Shown here: positions 39,431-47,650 of the stretch, piece after piece
Position numbering within the stretch: position 1 is the stretch's first letter
Layout of the letters: each line of letters opens with the position of its first letter
NCBI GenBank assembly: GCA_964463485.1
Contig: CAYXDO010000022.1
Coordinates: 1 to 64,000, forward strand
Origin: CAYXDO01 sp964463485
GTDB taxonomy: Bacteria > Myxococcota > Kuafuiibacteriia > Kuafuiibacteriales > Kuafuiibacteriaceae
Length of the DNA stretch: 64,000 nucleotides
Direction: 5' to 3'
Translations under genes and position numbers: made by a program
Notes under the pieces: model-generated
What the model saw: only the letters and a program-made list of their open reading frames with translations
What the model was told of the DNA's origin: nothing
Database searches by the model: none

Positions 39431-40858
39431 GTGACCAAAGCAACCCCCACGCGGCGCGCGCGCGCCGTGCTGATCGTGGACGACGACGAGCTGCTGCGAA
39501 AAGCGCTTGGAGACGCGCTCGCTTCGCGGGGGTTCCTGCCGCTCTCTGCGCCGACCCTCGCCGAGGGCTGGAGTCTCTTCACCGAGAATGACGTCGAGAT
39601 CGTCGCGCTCGACGAGCAGCTCCCGGACGGGCGTGGAAACACGTTCTGCGCGCGATTTTTGGCCCTGCGCCCCACCACGAAGATCGTGTTCATGACCGCC
39701 TTTCCGGAATTCGACCATGCCGTAAAGGCGATTCGCTCCGGCGCGTTCGACTATCTCTCGAAGCCCTTCGAGCTCGAGGCCCTCTTCATCGCTCTGGAGC
39801 GTTGCGAGAAGGTTCTAGACCTCGAGCAGATCGGTCGACGCGAGGTCTACCAGCAGGACCGAAACGCGCGCTCGATTCAGCTCGTAGGAGACTCCTCCGC
39901 TTTCAGAGAGGTCCGGCGTTTGGTCGAGCTCGCCGCGACGTCCTCGGCCCCTGTACTCATCACGGGCGAGACCGGCACGGGAAAGAGCCTCATCGCAAAG
40001 GCCGTCCACTTCCTTGGCCATCGGCGCGATCACGGGTTCGTGCTCCTCTCGTGCGCCGCGCTGCCGGACTCGTTGCTGGAGGCCGAGCTCTTCGGCTGGG
40101 AGCGCGGCGCGTTCACCAGCGCCGTCGCGACCCATGAAGGCGCCTTCGAACAGGCCGATCGCGGCACCCTGTTCCTGGACGAAGTCGGAGAGCTACCCGT
40201 CCACCTCCAGCCCAAGCTACTCAACGCCCTCGAAGACCACTCCGTTCGAAGGCTTGGCGGCCGCGTCTTACGGGGAGTGGACGCGCGAATCATCGCCGCC
40301 ACCAACGCACGGATCGAACGACTCATCGACGAGAAGCAATTCAGAGCCGATCTCTACTATCGGCTCGCGGTCGTGCCCATCCACGTGCCACCCCTTCGGG
40401 AGCGCCCGGAGGACCTCCCCGCCCTCGTAGAGAAGCTCCTCGGAGGGATTGCAACTCGCGACGCCAGGCCATTGGTCGACGGGATTCACTCCCGCCAGGC
40501 AACGACGGTTCGCGCTCGGGATCCGCTGACACTCGCCACCGGAGAGATCGAGCGTCTCACGGCCTACGGCTGGCCTGGAAACGTTCGGGAGCTGCGAAAC
40601 GTGCTGGAGCGCGCCGCTCTGCTCCAAGGCCCCGAGCTACGGCCATCCACGCTGCTCCAGGCACGCTCGGCGACCTCCGAGCCTCCTGAGTCGCCCACAC
40701 TCACTCTGGCCGAAGTGGAGCAGCGCCACATCCAAGCGAGCCTACGGGCCAACGCAGGCAATCTCACGAGGACGGCCGAGAGCCTCGGAATCTCCCTCTC
40801 GACTCTGAAGCGTCGAGTACAAACGGACAGTCTACGAAAACCCAAACTGCTGGTCTGA
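39431..40858 (+). CDS. Sigma54-dependent response regulator, NtrC family (475 aa)
   Basis: Transcription activator for sigma54 RNA polymerase. Receiver: VDDDE with phospho-acceptor Asp61 and Lys in LSKPF. AAA+ domain: Walker A GETGTGKS (from residue 179), Walker B GTLFLDEVGELP, and ERGAFTSA where the sigma54-contact loop GAFTGA has Ser in place of the second Gly (residues 226-231). The second-region-of-homology YRLAVVPIHVPPLRER is intact. The C-terminal Fis-type HTH is NAGNLTRTAESLGISLSTLK. A 25-residue insertion (about 345-370) follows the AAA+ core. It probably activates the promoter at 40950. Confidence 0.93.
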   Translation: MTKATPTRRARAVLIVDDDELLRKALGDALASRGFLPLSAPTLAEGWSLFTENDVEIVALDEQLPDGRGNTFCARFLALRPTTKIVFMTAFPEFDHAVKAIRSGAFDYLSKPFELEALFIALERCEKVLDLEQIGRREVYQQDRNARSIQLVGDSSAFREVRRLVELAATSSAPVLITGETGTGKSLIAKAVHFLGHRRDHGFVLLSCAALPDSLLEAELFGWERGAFTSAVATHEGAFEQADRGTLFLDEVGELPVHLQPKLLNALEDHSVRRLGGRVLRGVDARIIAATNARIERLIDEKQFRADLYYRLAVVPIHVPPLRERPEDLPALVEKLLGGIATRDARPLVDGIHSRQATTVRARDPLTLATGEIERLTAYGWPGNVRELRNVLERAALLQGPELRPSTLLQARSATSEPPESPTLTLAEVEQRHIQASLRANAGNLTRTAESLGISLSTLKRRVQTDSLRKPKLLV

Positions 40859-40870
40859 CCACTTCAATCT

Positions 40871-40903
40871 GACCGGGTCAGTCTGACCCGGTCCCTCCTT
40901 TTT
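40871..40903 (+). terminator. Strong hairpin plus T-run; possible enhancer site too
   Basis: GACCGGGTCA and TGACCCGGTC form a perfect 10-bp stem with a 3-nt loop, followed by CCTCC and TTTTT. It sits 13 nt after the regulator stop and is the clearest intrinsic terminator in the window. The two TGACC-type half sites also lie about 70 nt upstream of the sigma54 promoter, where activator binding sites are expected, so it may do both jobs. Confidence 0.75.
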
Positions 40904-40949
40904 GAACCGATCCGGTCACCAGAAATCCCAATTCCAACTCGACCGCCCT

Positions 40950-40965
40950 TGGCCCGGCCCTTGCT
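40950..40965 (+). promoter_or_regulatory. Sigma54 (-24/-12) promoter
   Basis: TGGCCCGGCCCTTGCT fits the sigma54 consensus TGGCACG-N4-TTGCW with exact spacing and a single mismatch. Transcription would start near 40976, only a few nt before the ATG at 40981. A dedicated sigma54 activator is encoded immediately upstream. Confidence 0.75.
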
Positions 40966-40980
40966 CGAGGACCGTCAGTC

Positions 40981-42246
40981 ATGACGCCCGGGGTTCAGGC
41001 CGTTCTGGTCGTCGACGACGAAGAGCCTTTCCTTCAGACCGTTCGCGACGGGTTGAAGCCCCTGACCTCGATCGAGATCCTCACTGCCAAAAGTGGGCAC
41101 GAAGCCCAATCCATACTCTTCGAGCGCAGAATCGATCTCGTCGTCACCGACTTGAAAATGGCCGACGGTGATGGCTTCGAGCTCCTCGCCGCCATGAGTC
41201 GAAACCACCCGGACGTCGCCGTGCTCGTCATGACCGCGTTCGCGACCCCGGAGATCGAGACACGCCTCCGCTCGCTCGGCGTGGGTGAGTACCTCGAGAA
41301 GCCTCTCGAGTTTCACGCGCTCGCCAGCCGAATCCAGAAGACCCTCAGAGACAGCGCGAGCGGTGCGATCAAGGGCATCACGCTCCCAAGCTTCCTCCAG
41401 ATCGTTCAGCTCGACCGCAAATCGTGCCGCCTTCGAGTCCTGTCCAACGACCAGGAGGGAACGCTTCGCTTCGAGAGAGGTGAGCTCATCGACGCGCTCA
41501 CGGGACAGCTCAAAGCCGAGGAAGCGGCCCTCGAAATTCTGAGTTGGGACGACGCTCGCATCGAGATTCTCCCACACAAGCGCGGAGGCACGCCCACCGT
41601 CCAGGTCGGGCTCACCGCGCTCTTGATGGAGGCGATCCGCCAAAAAGACGAGCGACAACGAACCTTGGGCTCCGAACCTAACGGCTCCGAGTCCGGCATC
41701 GAGAATCAGAACGAAGACATCGAACCTGCCGCCGAGGCTGAGTCCGCGGTGGAGGAGCGAAACGACCCATCGCCGGTCGAAGGCTCGAGCGAAATCCAGC
41801 ACGTGGAACGAGACCTCGCAGCGCGACGACGGCGACGAGACAAGGAGACAATGGCCATGGCAGCAAAGGACAAACTTCAAGAGCTCGCGAACCTCGACGG
41901 CTTTCAGGGCGCCGGCGTATTCACACCCCAGGGGGAGGACCTAGCGATTCTTCCAGGCACCGTCCAGAATATCCGAGAGGTGGGCGTGCTCGCCAACAAC
42001 GTACTCATGAACGCCCAGAAAGCGTCCCTCGAGATGGGTGCCGGCCGCGGCCAGGTCGTCCACATCGAAGGCGAGAAGGCACACATCCTCGTGCGCTGCA
42101 TGAACGAGGGGACGGATCCGCTGAAGTCACAGCCCGGTCGCGCCCACATTCACACGGTGCTGGTGCTCAAGCCGGATTCGTCGATCGGAATGGCCAAACT
42201 CCGCCTCTCCGGCGTGGTGGAGAAACTGGCGGAAGACTTTCGCTAA
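40981..42246 (+). CDS. Receiver-PATAN(DUF4388)-roadblock signalling protein (421 aa)
   Basis: Cytoplasmic signalling protein. Receiver (1-120): VVDDEEP, phospho-acceptor Asp in VVTDLKMADGDG, Lys in LEKPL. PATAN/DUF4388 (about 130-225): LPSFLQIVQLDRKSCRLRVL, then GTLRFERGELIDA. After an acidic linker, residues about 290-421 form a roadblock/LC7 domain (ELANLDGFQGAGVFTPQGED, IGMAKLRLSGVVEKL), the fold of MglB-type GTPase partners in myxobacteria. It may link a phosphorelay to a small GTPase and polarity or motility. The sigma54 promoter 15 nt upstream predicts control by the preceding regulator. Confidence 0.88.
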   Translation: MTPGVQAVLVVDDEEPFLQTVRDGLKPLTSIEILTAKSGHEAQSILFERRIDLVVTDLKMADGDGFELLAAMSRNHPDVAVLVMTAFATPEIETRLRSLGVGEYLEKPLEFHALASRIQKTLRDSASGAIKGITLPSFLQIVQLDRKSCRLRVLSNDQEGTLRFERGELIDALTGQLKAEEAALEILSWDDARIEILPHKRGGTPTVQVGLTALLMEAIRQKDERQRTLGSEPNGSESGIENQNEDIEPAAEAESAVEERNDPSPVEGSSEIQHVERDLAARRRRRDKETMAMAAKDKLQELANLDGFQGAGVFTPQGEDLAILPGTVQNIREVGVLANNVLMNAQKASLEMGAGRGQVVHIEGEKAHILVRCMNEGTDPLKSQPGRAHIHTVLVLKPDSSIGMAKLRLSGVVEKLAEDFR

Positions 42247-42403
42247 CCCAAGAAAACCGAGAAAACGACGACCACCGGCGGCCACGAATCGACCGAGAAT
42301 GCGGATCAACCTCGTGGGCCACACATCCCGCGAACCCACCACGTTGTCGCAGTCGCCGTCCCCGAAGTTCTAACCCGCCTGTAACGCCTGGCCGAAAACG
42401 CGG

Positions 42404-42409
42404 TATCCT
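42404..42409 (+). promoter_or_regulatory. -10 box TATCCT, leaderless promoter
   Basis: TATCCT is followed by 7 nt and the GTG at 42417; no ribosome-binding site is seen. Confidence 0.45.
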
Positions 42410-42416
42410 CTCGAAA

Positions 42417-43805
42417 GTGAGGTCCCTGACGCTCGCGTTGCTCTTCGCTGCATGCACGCCGGAGCACGTCGCGTTCATCGAGCTCCCTCAACTTGGCCGA
42501 GAGACGGTCGTCGTGGGCGTCGGAGTCGAGTGTGATTCGTCGCTGCAGTTCGCCATCTACGCGCGCCAAGAGTTCGAGGCCGGTGCGCTTCGTCGCGAAG
42601 CTTGCGACGCCACGACCGTCTCGGTGCTCGAGTGGGAGAAGTCGCTCCACGCAGACGGGCTCGATTTCGGCCCCGTCCAGCACGTCTCCGGGAGCGCCTG
42701 CGGAGTCAGGCCGCTCCCTCTCGCGACGAGGGTTCACGTGGCCTCGGTGCAGGGAGAAACGGCCACGTCCTTCGCTGTTTGGCCAACCGATGCGGCGCTC
42801 CCAGGCGCACTCGCCACCTTCAGCTACGTCGGCGCGTGTGCCTGCCCGCCCCTCGAAATCACCCGGTACGTGTCCGTACCCGGAGCCCTTCGTTATGCCA
42901 TCGAAGTCGGGCCCGACGGCCGCTTCCTCGTCTTCGCGACCGGTCTATCAACTCGTAAGTTGGCGATCTACGCCACGGACCTGATTTCCGTCGAGCACCT
43001 AGAGACGGCCACGGTCGCGACCGGACCCGTCGGCTCCCCCGGCGTACACGACGTCGCTCCGGGCCCCAACGGCCGATTTTATCTCGTGGGTGATTTCGGG
43101 GAAATTTACGAGTACGCTTTCGGCGGAGGCGTTCGCAAACTCACCGCGCTTCCGACCGGCAAGGAAATCGCACGCATCGCCGCGCGCACCGAAGGGCCGG
43201 AGCTCGAGATCCTCGCAGTCACCCGGGAGGCCGAGCTGTGGATGTACGAGGGTGGCTCGGGTTGGACGCGATTGGCGTACGCCCCGAAAATCGAGGAGAC
43301 GACACAACGTGCAAACGTCACCCTGGCTCCTGACCGTCGAGCCATCGTGGTCCCCGAAAACGTCTCCGAGCTCCTCTACGTCCATGGGCGAGACGTGAGC
43401 CCAGAGACATGGGTGCGGGTGGGTTCGGTCCAGGCAACGGCGTCCGTCCCCGGGATGGGTATCGTCGGAGCTACGCGACTCAACCAAGTCTTTCGACTCG
43501 ACGCCGCCCGGCCAGCGTTCGTGGACGAGGTCCTCTCGCCCTCTGGGCAGGCCATGGATCCCACCTCGGGCTGGTTCCAGCAAATCCGGCCCGTCCGTGG
43601 AGGCTTCCTCGCGACCCTCGACGGGCCGAACTCGCTGCTGCGCTTCCATGAGAGTTGGGGCTACTGCCCACTCCGACTCTTCGATCGAGAGGACGTCCGC
43701 CTCGAGCGTTTCGCAGCCAGTGATCGCTCCATCTTGCTCGGCGGCACCGCTCGCGACCCTACTCAGGAGCTGATTTCGCTTCCGATCTTGGATCTTCGTG
43801 AGTGA
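42417..43805 (+). CDS. Secreted lipoprotein, propeller-like, paralogue family A (462 aa)
   Basis: Lipoprotein with a very short signal peptide and lipobox FAAC (Cys13). The body is strand-rich with repeated motifs of 40-60 residues such as GPNGRFYLVGDFGEIYEYAF and APDRRAIVVPENVSELLYVH, as expected for a beta-propeller. The C-terminus GGFLATLDGPNSLLRFHESW, then GYCPLRLF and about 45 residues, matches the layout of the proteins at 100-1467 and 61452-62810. Function unknown; probably envelope-located. Monocistronic with its own promoter. Confidence 0.75.
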   Translation: MRSLTLALLFAACTPEHVAFIELPQLGRETVVVGVGVECDSSLQFAIYARQEFEAGALRREACDATTVSVLEWEKSLHADGLDFGPVQHVSGSACGVRPLPLATRVHVASVQGETATSFAVWPTDAALPGALATFSYVGACACPPLEITRYVSVPGALRYAIEVGPDGRFLVFATGLSTRKLAIYATDLISVEHLETATVATGPVGSPGVHDVAPGPNGRFYLVGDFGEIYEYAFGGGVRKLTALPTGKEIARIAARTEGPELEILAVTREAELWMYEGGSGWTRLAYAPKIEETTQRANVTLAPDRRAIVVPENVSELLYVHGRDVSPETWVRVGSVQATASVPGMGIVGATRLNQVFRLDAARPAFVDEVLSPSGQAMDPTSGWFQQIRPVRGGFLATLDGPNSLLRFHESWGYCPLRLFDREDVRLERFAASDRSILLGGTARDPTQELISLPILDLRE

Positions 43806-43930
43806 GTTGCAGCAACTCGCCCGAGCCTCGGGCTTCTGGACGTGACTGTCATCGTGGGGCAGTGATATTCGGTTCAGAGGGGCGACGGGACCTCGCGACA
43901 CCCAAAAGAGTACGCCAAAACCAGTCGTTT

Positions 43931-43979
43931 CGGGACCGGGACCCGGACCCGGACCGGGAACGGGAACGGGATCGCATCG
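43931..43979 (+). repeat. GGGACC/GGGAAC hexamer tract
   Basis: CGGGACCGGGACCCGGACCC is followed by GGACCGGGAACGGGAACGGG, a 6-bp periodic tract. Several G3 runs with short loops make it a possible G-quadruplex on the plus strand. It lies 126 nt after the lipoprotein stop at 43805. Confidence 0.8.
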
Positions 43980-44052
43980 GGTCGCGAACTCGTGGTGATC
44001 TCGAAACGTGTGGTAACCGCACACCTTTCTTTGCTCGGCGGGCCCAACCTGC

Positions 44053-44058
44053 TAGGGT
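44053..44058 (+). promoter_or_regulatory. -10 box TAGGGT, leaderless promoter
   Basis: TAGGGT is followed by 6 nt and GTG at 44065, the second codon of the ATG-initiated frame at 44062. If transcription starts there, GTG 44065 is the true start. Confidence 0.45.
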
Positions 44059-44061
44059 CCG

Positions 44062-45975
44062 ATGGTGGCCAAGGTGTCGGCGAGTAGCTCGAGCACGCGC
44101 TCGCCACGATCGCCTACGCAGCCCGAAGCCAAACACGAAGCAGCGACCCCACGCGGCCCGCCCCGAAGCAACCCGTCCCGATGCGAGGGCGATCTGCTCG
44201 AGCTCCCGCGGCGCAACGCGGATGACTCGGCCGCCAAAGACAGTGGGCTGCGCACGATTCTTCGCGGGGTCGCGTTGGGGGCGCCTATGGTCGCTGGCGC
44301 GCTTGGGGGCGTAGCGCACGCGGCTCCGGTCGCGAACGTCGCCGCCCCGATCCCGACGGAGCCTGCGGACACCCAGCTCGCTCGAAGCCTCCTGTTTCAG
44401 GGCCCGCCTTCGAAGGTGGTCACCGCGCTCGAGCGCTTGGGCGCGGACGGCTGGGTCGACGGCGACGAGGCCGAGCAGATCATCCCGCTGCTCGACGCGA
44501 TGCCGAACAAAGTGGATCGGGCCAGCGACGAGCTCCTGCGGTTCTTCATCTCGCAGCTCAACCACCAGGGGCAAGGTGGGTTCGCGATGGGAGATGGTCT
44601 GCGCGCAGCGATCGAGGGCAAGCTCCGGTCGATAGGGTATGAGTTGCCGCCTCGCGAAGAAGGAATCCCTCCGGTCTCGATGATCCCTGAACTCATCGAG
44701 CGGGCCTCGGGCCGCGCGGCACCTTCACCGACTCAACTCCGGAGCCTTTTTCGCGGAGCAGGCCTCGAGGATCGCTTCGAGAAGCATGTGCTTCCGCAGC
44801 TTTGGCGAATTCCTCGCACCGCGTCGGCCTCGGGGCGAGAGCTGGTTCGGATTTACGGTGACCCCTCGACACCGATGTCTCCGGCGGTGGCCGAGCAAGT
44901 CGGGCAGCTCCTGCGACGAGCGGGCTATCCGGTCGAAGTTGGCAAAAGACCTAGCCCTACGGAGGCTCGACGCGCGATCGAAGAAGCCATCCACGAGACA
45001 GATCCGGTGTTCGAGCGAATTTTGAGCCTCGCGGGTGGGCCGCGTTCAAAGACTCACATCGGAATCATCGACGGTGGATTCGAGGTCACTCACCGGGCGG
45101 TGAGCTCGAAGCTGGCGGTCAATCCGAAAGAGGTCCCTGGCAACGACCTTGACGACGACGAGAATGGGTTCGTCGACGACGTCTTTGGAGCGCGAACCGC
45201 GACCAGGTCGGGTGACTTGTGGACGGGCGGCGGGATGGGTCGTCACGGCACCAACGTCCTCGGGATCGCGACCAAAGGCACCGACCGAATCGAAGCTTCG
45301 TTGGTCGCGGCGTCTGGGTCGAACGTCGTGGAGCAGGTCGACTACCTGATTCATCGGGGCGCGAGAGTCATCAACGTGAGTCTAGAGTTCGTGAGGGCCG
45401 AGGACGCCGAGGCGCTTCGCGCGGCGATCGAAGCGAACCCCGGGACGCTCTTCGTACTCTCTGCAGGCAACGACGGGCAGGACTTGAGCCTACGCAAGCC
45501 GGAGCTCCTCGCGCCGTACGCTCCGGCGGCCAATTTGGTCGTCGTCACGGCGACCGACGCGGCTGGGCTTCCGATTCCTGGCACCAACCACGGTTCGCTG
45601 GTGAACCTCGCCGCGCGCTCCACGATACTGTCCGCCGATCATGGTGGTAGCTACTCGACGGGAACGATGACCTCCATGGCGACGCCGAACGTAACCAACG
45701 CGGCGGCGAAGTGCCTGGCGATCGACCCTGGGCTCTCTGCGGCCGATCTGAGTCGTCTCCTGACCGGCACCGCCACGACGAGTGAGCTTTGGAAGGACCG
45801 AGTGACTTCGGGAGGGGTGCTCGACGCGAAGCGAGCGATGGAGACCGCGGGGCTGACACGGTCGCTGCGGGCCGGCGCCTCCGAGGCCGAAGCCGTCAAG
45901 AGCTCGGGGCTCGACTCAGGGACGGCGACTGAGTTGCTGCCTCTTGCTCGCAGCTTGGTGAAGGCAGCGACCTGA
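44062..45975 (+). CDS. Subtilisin-like (S8) serine protease (637 aa)
   Basis: Serine endopeptidase. The catalytic triad is Asp337 (GIIDGGFEVTH), His395 (GRHGTNVLGIA) and Ser538 (TMTSMATPN); the oxyanion Asn lies in LSAGNDG. Residues 60-95 form a signal-like segment (RTILRGVALGAPMVAGALGG, then VAHAAP) after an unusual Ser/Pro/Arg-rich N-terminus of about 60 residues, so export by a non-standard or Tat-like route is possible. Residues 105-330 are a helical pro-region with an EF-hand-like DGWVDGDEAEQI. Start ATG 44062, or GTG 44065 if leaderless. Confidence 0.88.
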   Translation: MVAKVSASSSSTRSPRSPTQPEAKHEAATPRGPPRSNPSRCEGDLLELPRRNADDSAAKDSGLRTILRGVALGAPMVAGALGGVAHAAPVANVAAPIPTEPADTQLARSLLFQGPPSKVVTALERLGADGWVDGDEAEQIIPLLDAMPNKVDRASDELLRFFISQLNHQGQGGFAMGDGLRAAIEGKLRSIGYELPPREEGIPPVSMIPELIERASGRAAPSPTQLRSLFRGAGLEDRFEKHVLPQLWRIPRTASASGRELVRIYGDPSTPMSPAVAEQVGQLLRRAGYPVEVGKRPSPTEARRAIEEAIHETDPVFERILSLAGGPRSKTHIGIIDGGFEVTHRAVSSKLAVNPKEVPGNDLDDDENGFVDDVFGARTATRSGDLWTGGGMGRHGTNVLGIATKGTDRIEASLVAASGSNVVEQVDYLIHRGARVINVSLEFVRAEDAEALRAAIEANPGTLFVLSAGNDGQDLSLRKPELLAPYAPAANLVVVTATDAAGLPIPGTNHGSLVNLAARSTILSADHGGSYSTGTMTSMATPNVTNAAAKCLAIDPGLSAADLSRLLTGTATTSELWKDRVTSGGVLDAKRAMETAGLTRSLRAGASEAEAVKSSGLDSGTATELLPLARSLVKAAT

Positions 45976-45994
45976 AGTCGGCAGCCCTTCGGCT

Positions 45995-47383
45995 TCAGCC
46001 GCACTTTCTCGCTTGAGGATCGGCGCAATCGGTCCTGCCGCTCCGGAAGCAAGTCATTCCGGTGAAGGAATTGGACACCTGAGTCCAAGTCATCGTGGTC
46101 AGATCCAAGAACCAAGTATCGTTGGCGAGACCGCAGTCGGTGCGCCCTCCGAACATGATGGCGGTGTTGCCGTGGAGCGAGAACAAATGCGACTCCCGTC
46201 GCTCCGGGCTCGCGGGGTCGATGATCGCGAAGTCGGCGGGAAAGTCGCAAAAGCCGAACGCCGCGCGATTGTACCGGTCGCCCTGCATTCTGCGAGTCCA
46301 CGTGAGGGTCTCCAGGTCGAAGGTCCACACGTCGTTGTCGTTGCCGAGATTTCCGTTGTCGTGACCTCCGAACAGTACGAGTTGATCTCCGGCCTGATCG
46401 TAAATCATCGCGGCCTTGATACGAGCGTCCGGAGCGCCTCCTCCTAGGTTGACCTGAGTCCACTCCTCGGTGACGAGGTTGAGGTACCACATGTCTCCGA
46501 CGAACACGTTGAACGCGTTCTGACCTCCGCCGGCGAAGACGAACATTCGACCGCGCGCGCGATCGATACTCGCGACGTGGAAGAGTCGGCCGGACTCGGC
46601 GGGAGGGTTGGGTTGCGGCCGACCCGTGGCGATCTGAGTCCATGCTCCCGTCGCGAAGCTGAAGGCCCAGGTGTCGGTGTCGACCTGAAAAGCCGTAAAG
46701 TCGGTGGTGCCGCCACCGTGCACGAGGATGCGATTTCGATCGGGGTCTGGAACGACGGTCGCGTTCATGCGACCGGAAGGGCCGCCAGGCGCGTCCTGAG
46801 CGCTGAGCTCGGTCCAGGCTCCTGTCGCGGGATCGAACGCCCAGAGGTCATTGAGCCACGTGTAGTCTCCGGTGGTCCCGGCGCGGAAGCGCCCTCCGAA
46901 CAGCACGACGCGGTTGTTGCGTTCATCCCAAGTCGCCGCCGACCGCGCTCGCTTGAGTGGCCGATTGCCTGACAACACGATCTCGGCCCATTGACCCGTG
47001 CTCGGGTCGAAGACCCAGCCGTCGTCGACGAAGTCGGAGACCGGGAAGTCGCACATCTGAGGCTCCGCCCGATCGCCGAAGAACATATACGTCCGGCCGT
47101 CCCTCGGATCGGTGGCAAAAGCCATGTCGCCTCGCCGTGGAGCGGCGGTGCCTCGCGGCAGGCCGCCATCGCCGCCGCCCGCGTCGGTCGTGATGCCGAC
47201 GTCCTCCACTCCCGAATCCGGGAGGCCGACGTCCCCGACGGCGCCGGAGTCCTCGACTACGCCGGAGTCCTCGACGCCGGAGTCGGCGGTGTCCAAGGGC
47301 TTGCTGTCTTCGGTGCAGGCAAAGGTCAAGGTGGTGCACAGAGCGCCGACCATCGTTTTCGTGCGGAGATTCATTTCAACCAT
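45995..47383 (-). CDS. Kelch-repeat lipoprotein (462 aa)
   Basis: Exported lipoprotein (lipobox TFAC, Cys23) with a low-complexity linker of Asp/Ser/Val-Gly repeats (about 30-75) and a galactose-oxidase-like kelch propeller of about six blades. Blades show NRVVLFGGR, LNDLWAFDPATGAWTEL, DTWAFSFATGAWTQI, DQLVLFGGHDN and NDTWFLDLTTMTWTQV. Kelch propellers bind proteins or glycans; no catalytic Tyr-Cys pair can be claimed. A TTGACC-17-GATAGA promoter lies immediately upstream on the minus strand. Convergent with the protease gene. Confidence 0.88.
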   Translation of the reverse strand: MVEMNLRTKTMVGALCTTLTFACTEDSKPLDTADSGVEDSGVVEDSGAVGDVGLPDSGVEDVGITTDAGGGDGGLPRGTAAPRRGDMAFATDPRDGRTYMFFGDRAEPQMCDFPVSDFVDDGWVFDPSTGQWAEIVLSGNRPLKRARSAATWDERNNRVVLFGGRFRAGTTGDYTWLNDLWAFDPATGAWTELSAQDAPGGPSGRMNATVVPDPDRNRILVHGGGTTDFTAFQVDTDTWAFSFATGAWTQIATGRPQPNPPAESGRLFHVASIDRARGRMFVFAGGGQNAFNVFVGDMWYLNLVTEEWTQVNLGGGAPDARIKAAMIYDQAGDQLVLFGGHDNGNLGNDNDVWTFDLETLTWTRRMQGDRYNRAAFGFCDFPADFAIIDPASPERRESHLFSLHGNTAIMFGGRTDCGLANDTWFLDLTTMTWTQVSNSFTGMTCFRSGRTDCADPQARKCG

Positions 47384-47576
47384 GCTCTATCGACAAAAAC
47401 CAAAGCCCGGTCAATCAGAACCGTCGGGAGACGACCCTCGCGAGACCTTCATGAAGCAGCGAGCTGGGCGCGGCATTAGCGGGTCGGTGAAAAAGTCGGT
47501 TTCGCTGCGACAGCCTACGTGATCAGCAGGGATCAGCAAAATTCCGCCTGTCACTGGTGAATCGGGCTGGTGAATC

Positions 47577-47600
47577 GGGCACGGGCGCGGGCACGGGCAC
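47577..47600 (+). repeat. (GGGCAC)-type G-quadruplex tract
   Basis: GGGCACGGGCGCGGGCACGG and onward gives four G3 runs with 3-nt loops on the plus strand, the same hexamer as at 19-54. It lies 50 nt beyond the 3' end of the minus-strand cytochrome gene and next to a 13-bp tandem duplication (GGTGAATCGGGCT). Confidence 0.85.
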
Positions 47601-47650
47601 GTCATGAATTTCGGAGCCTTTTTCAGCGACCTGTCAGGTTCTCTCAACCC

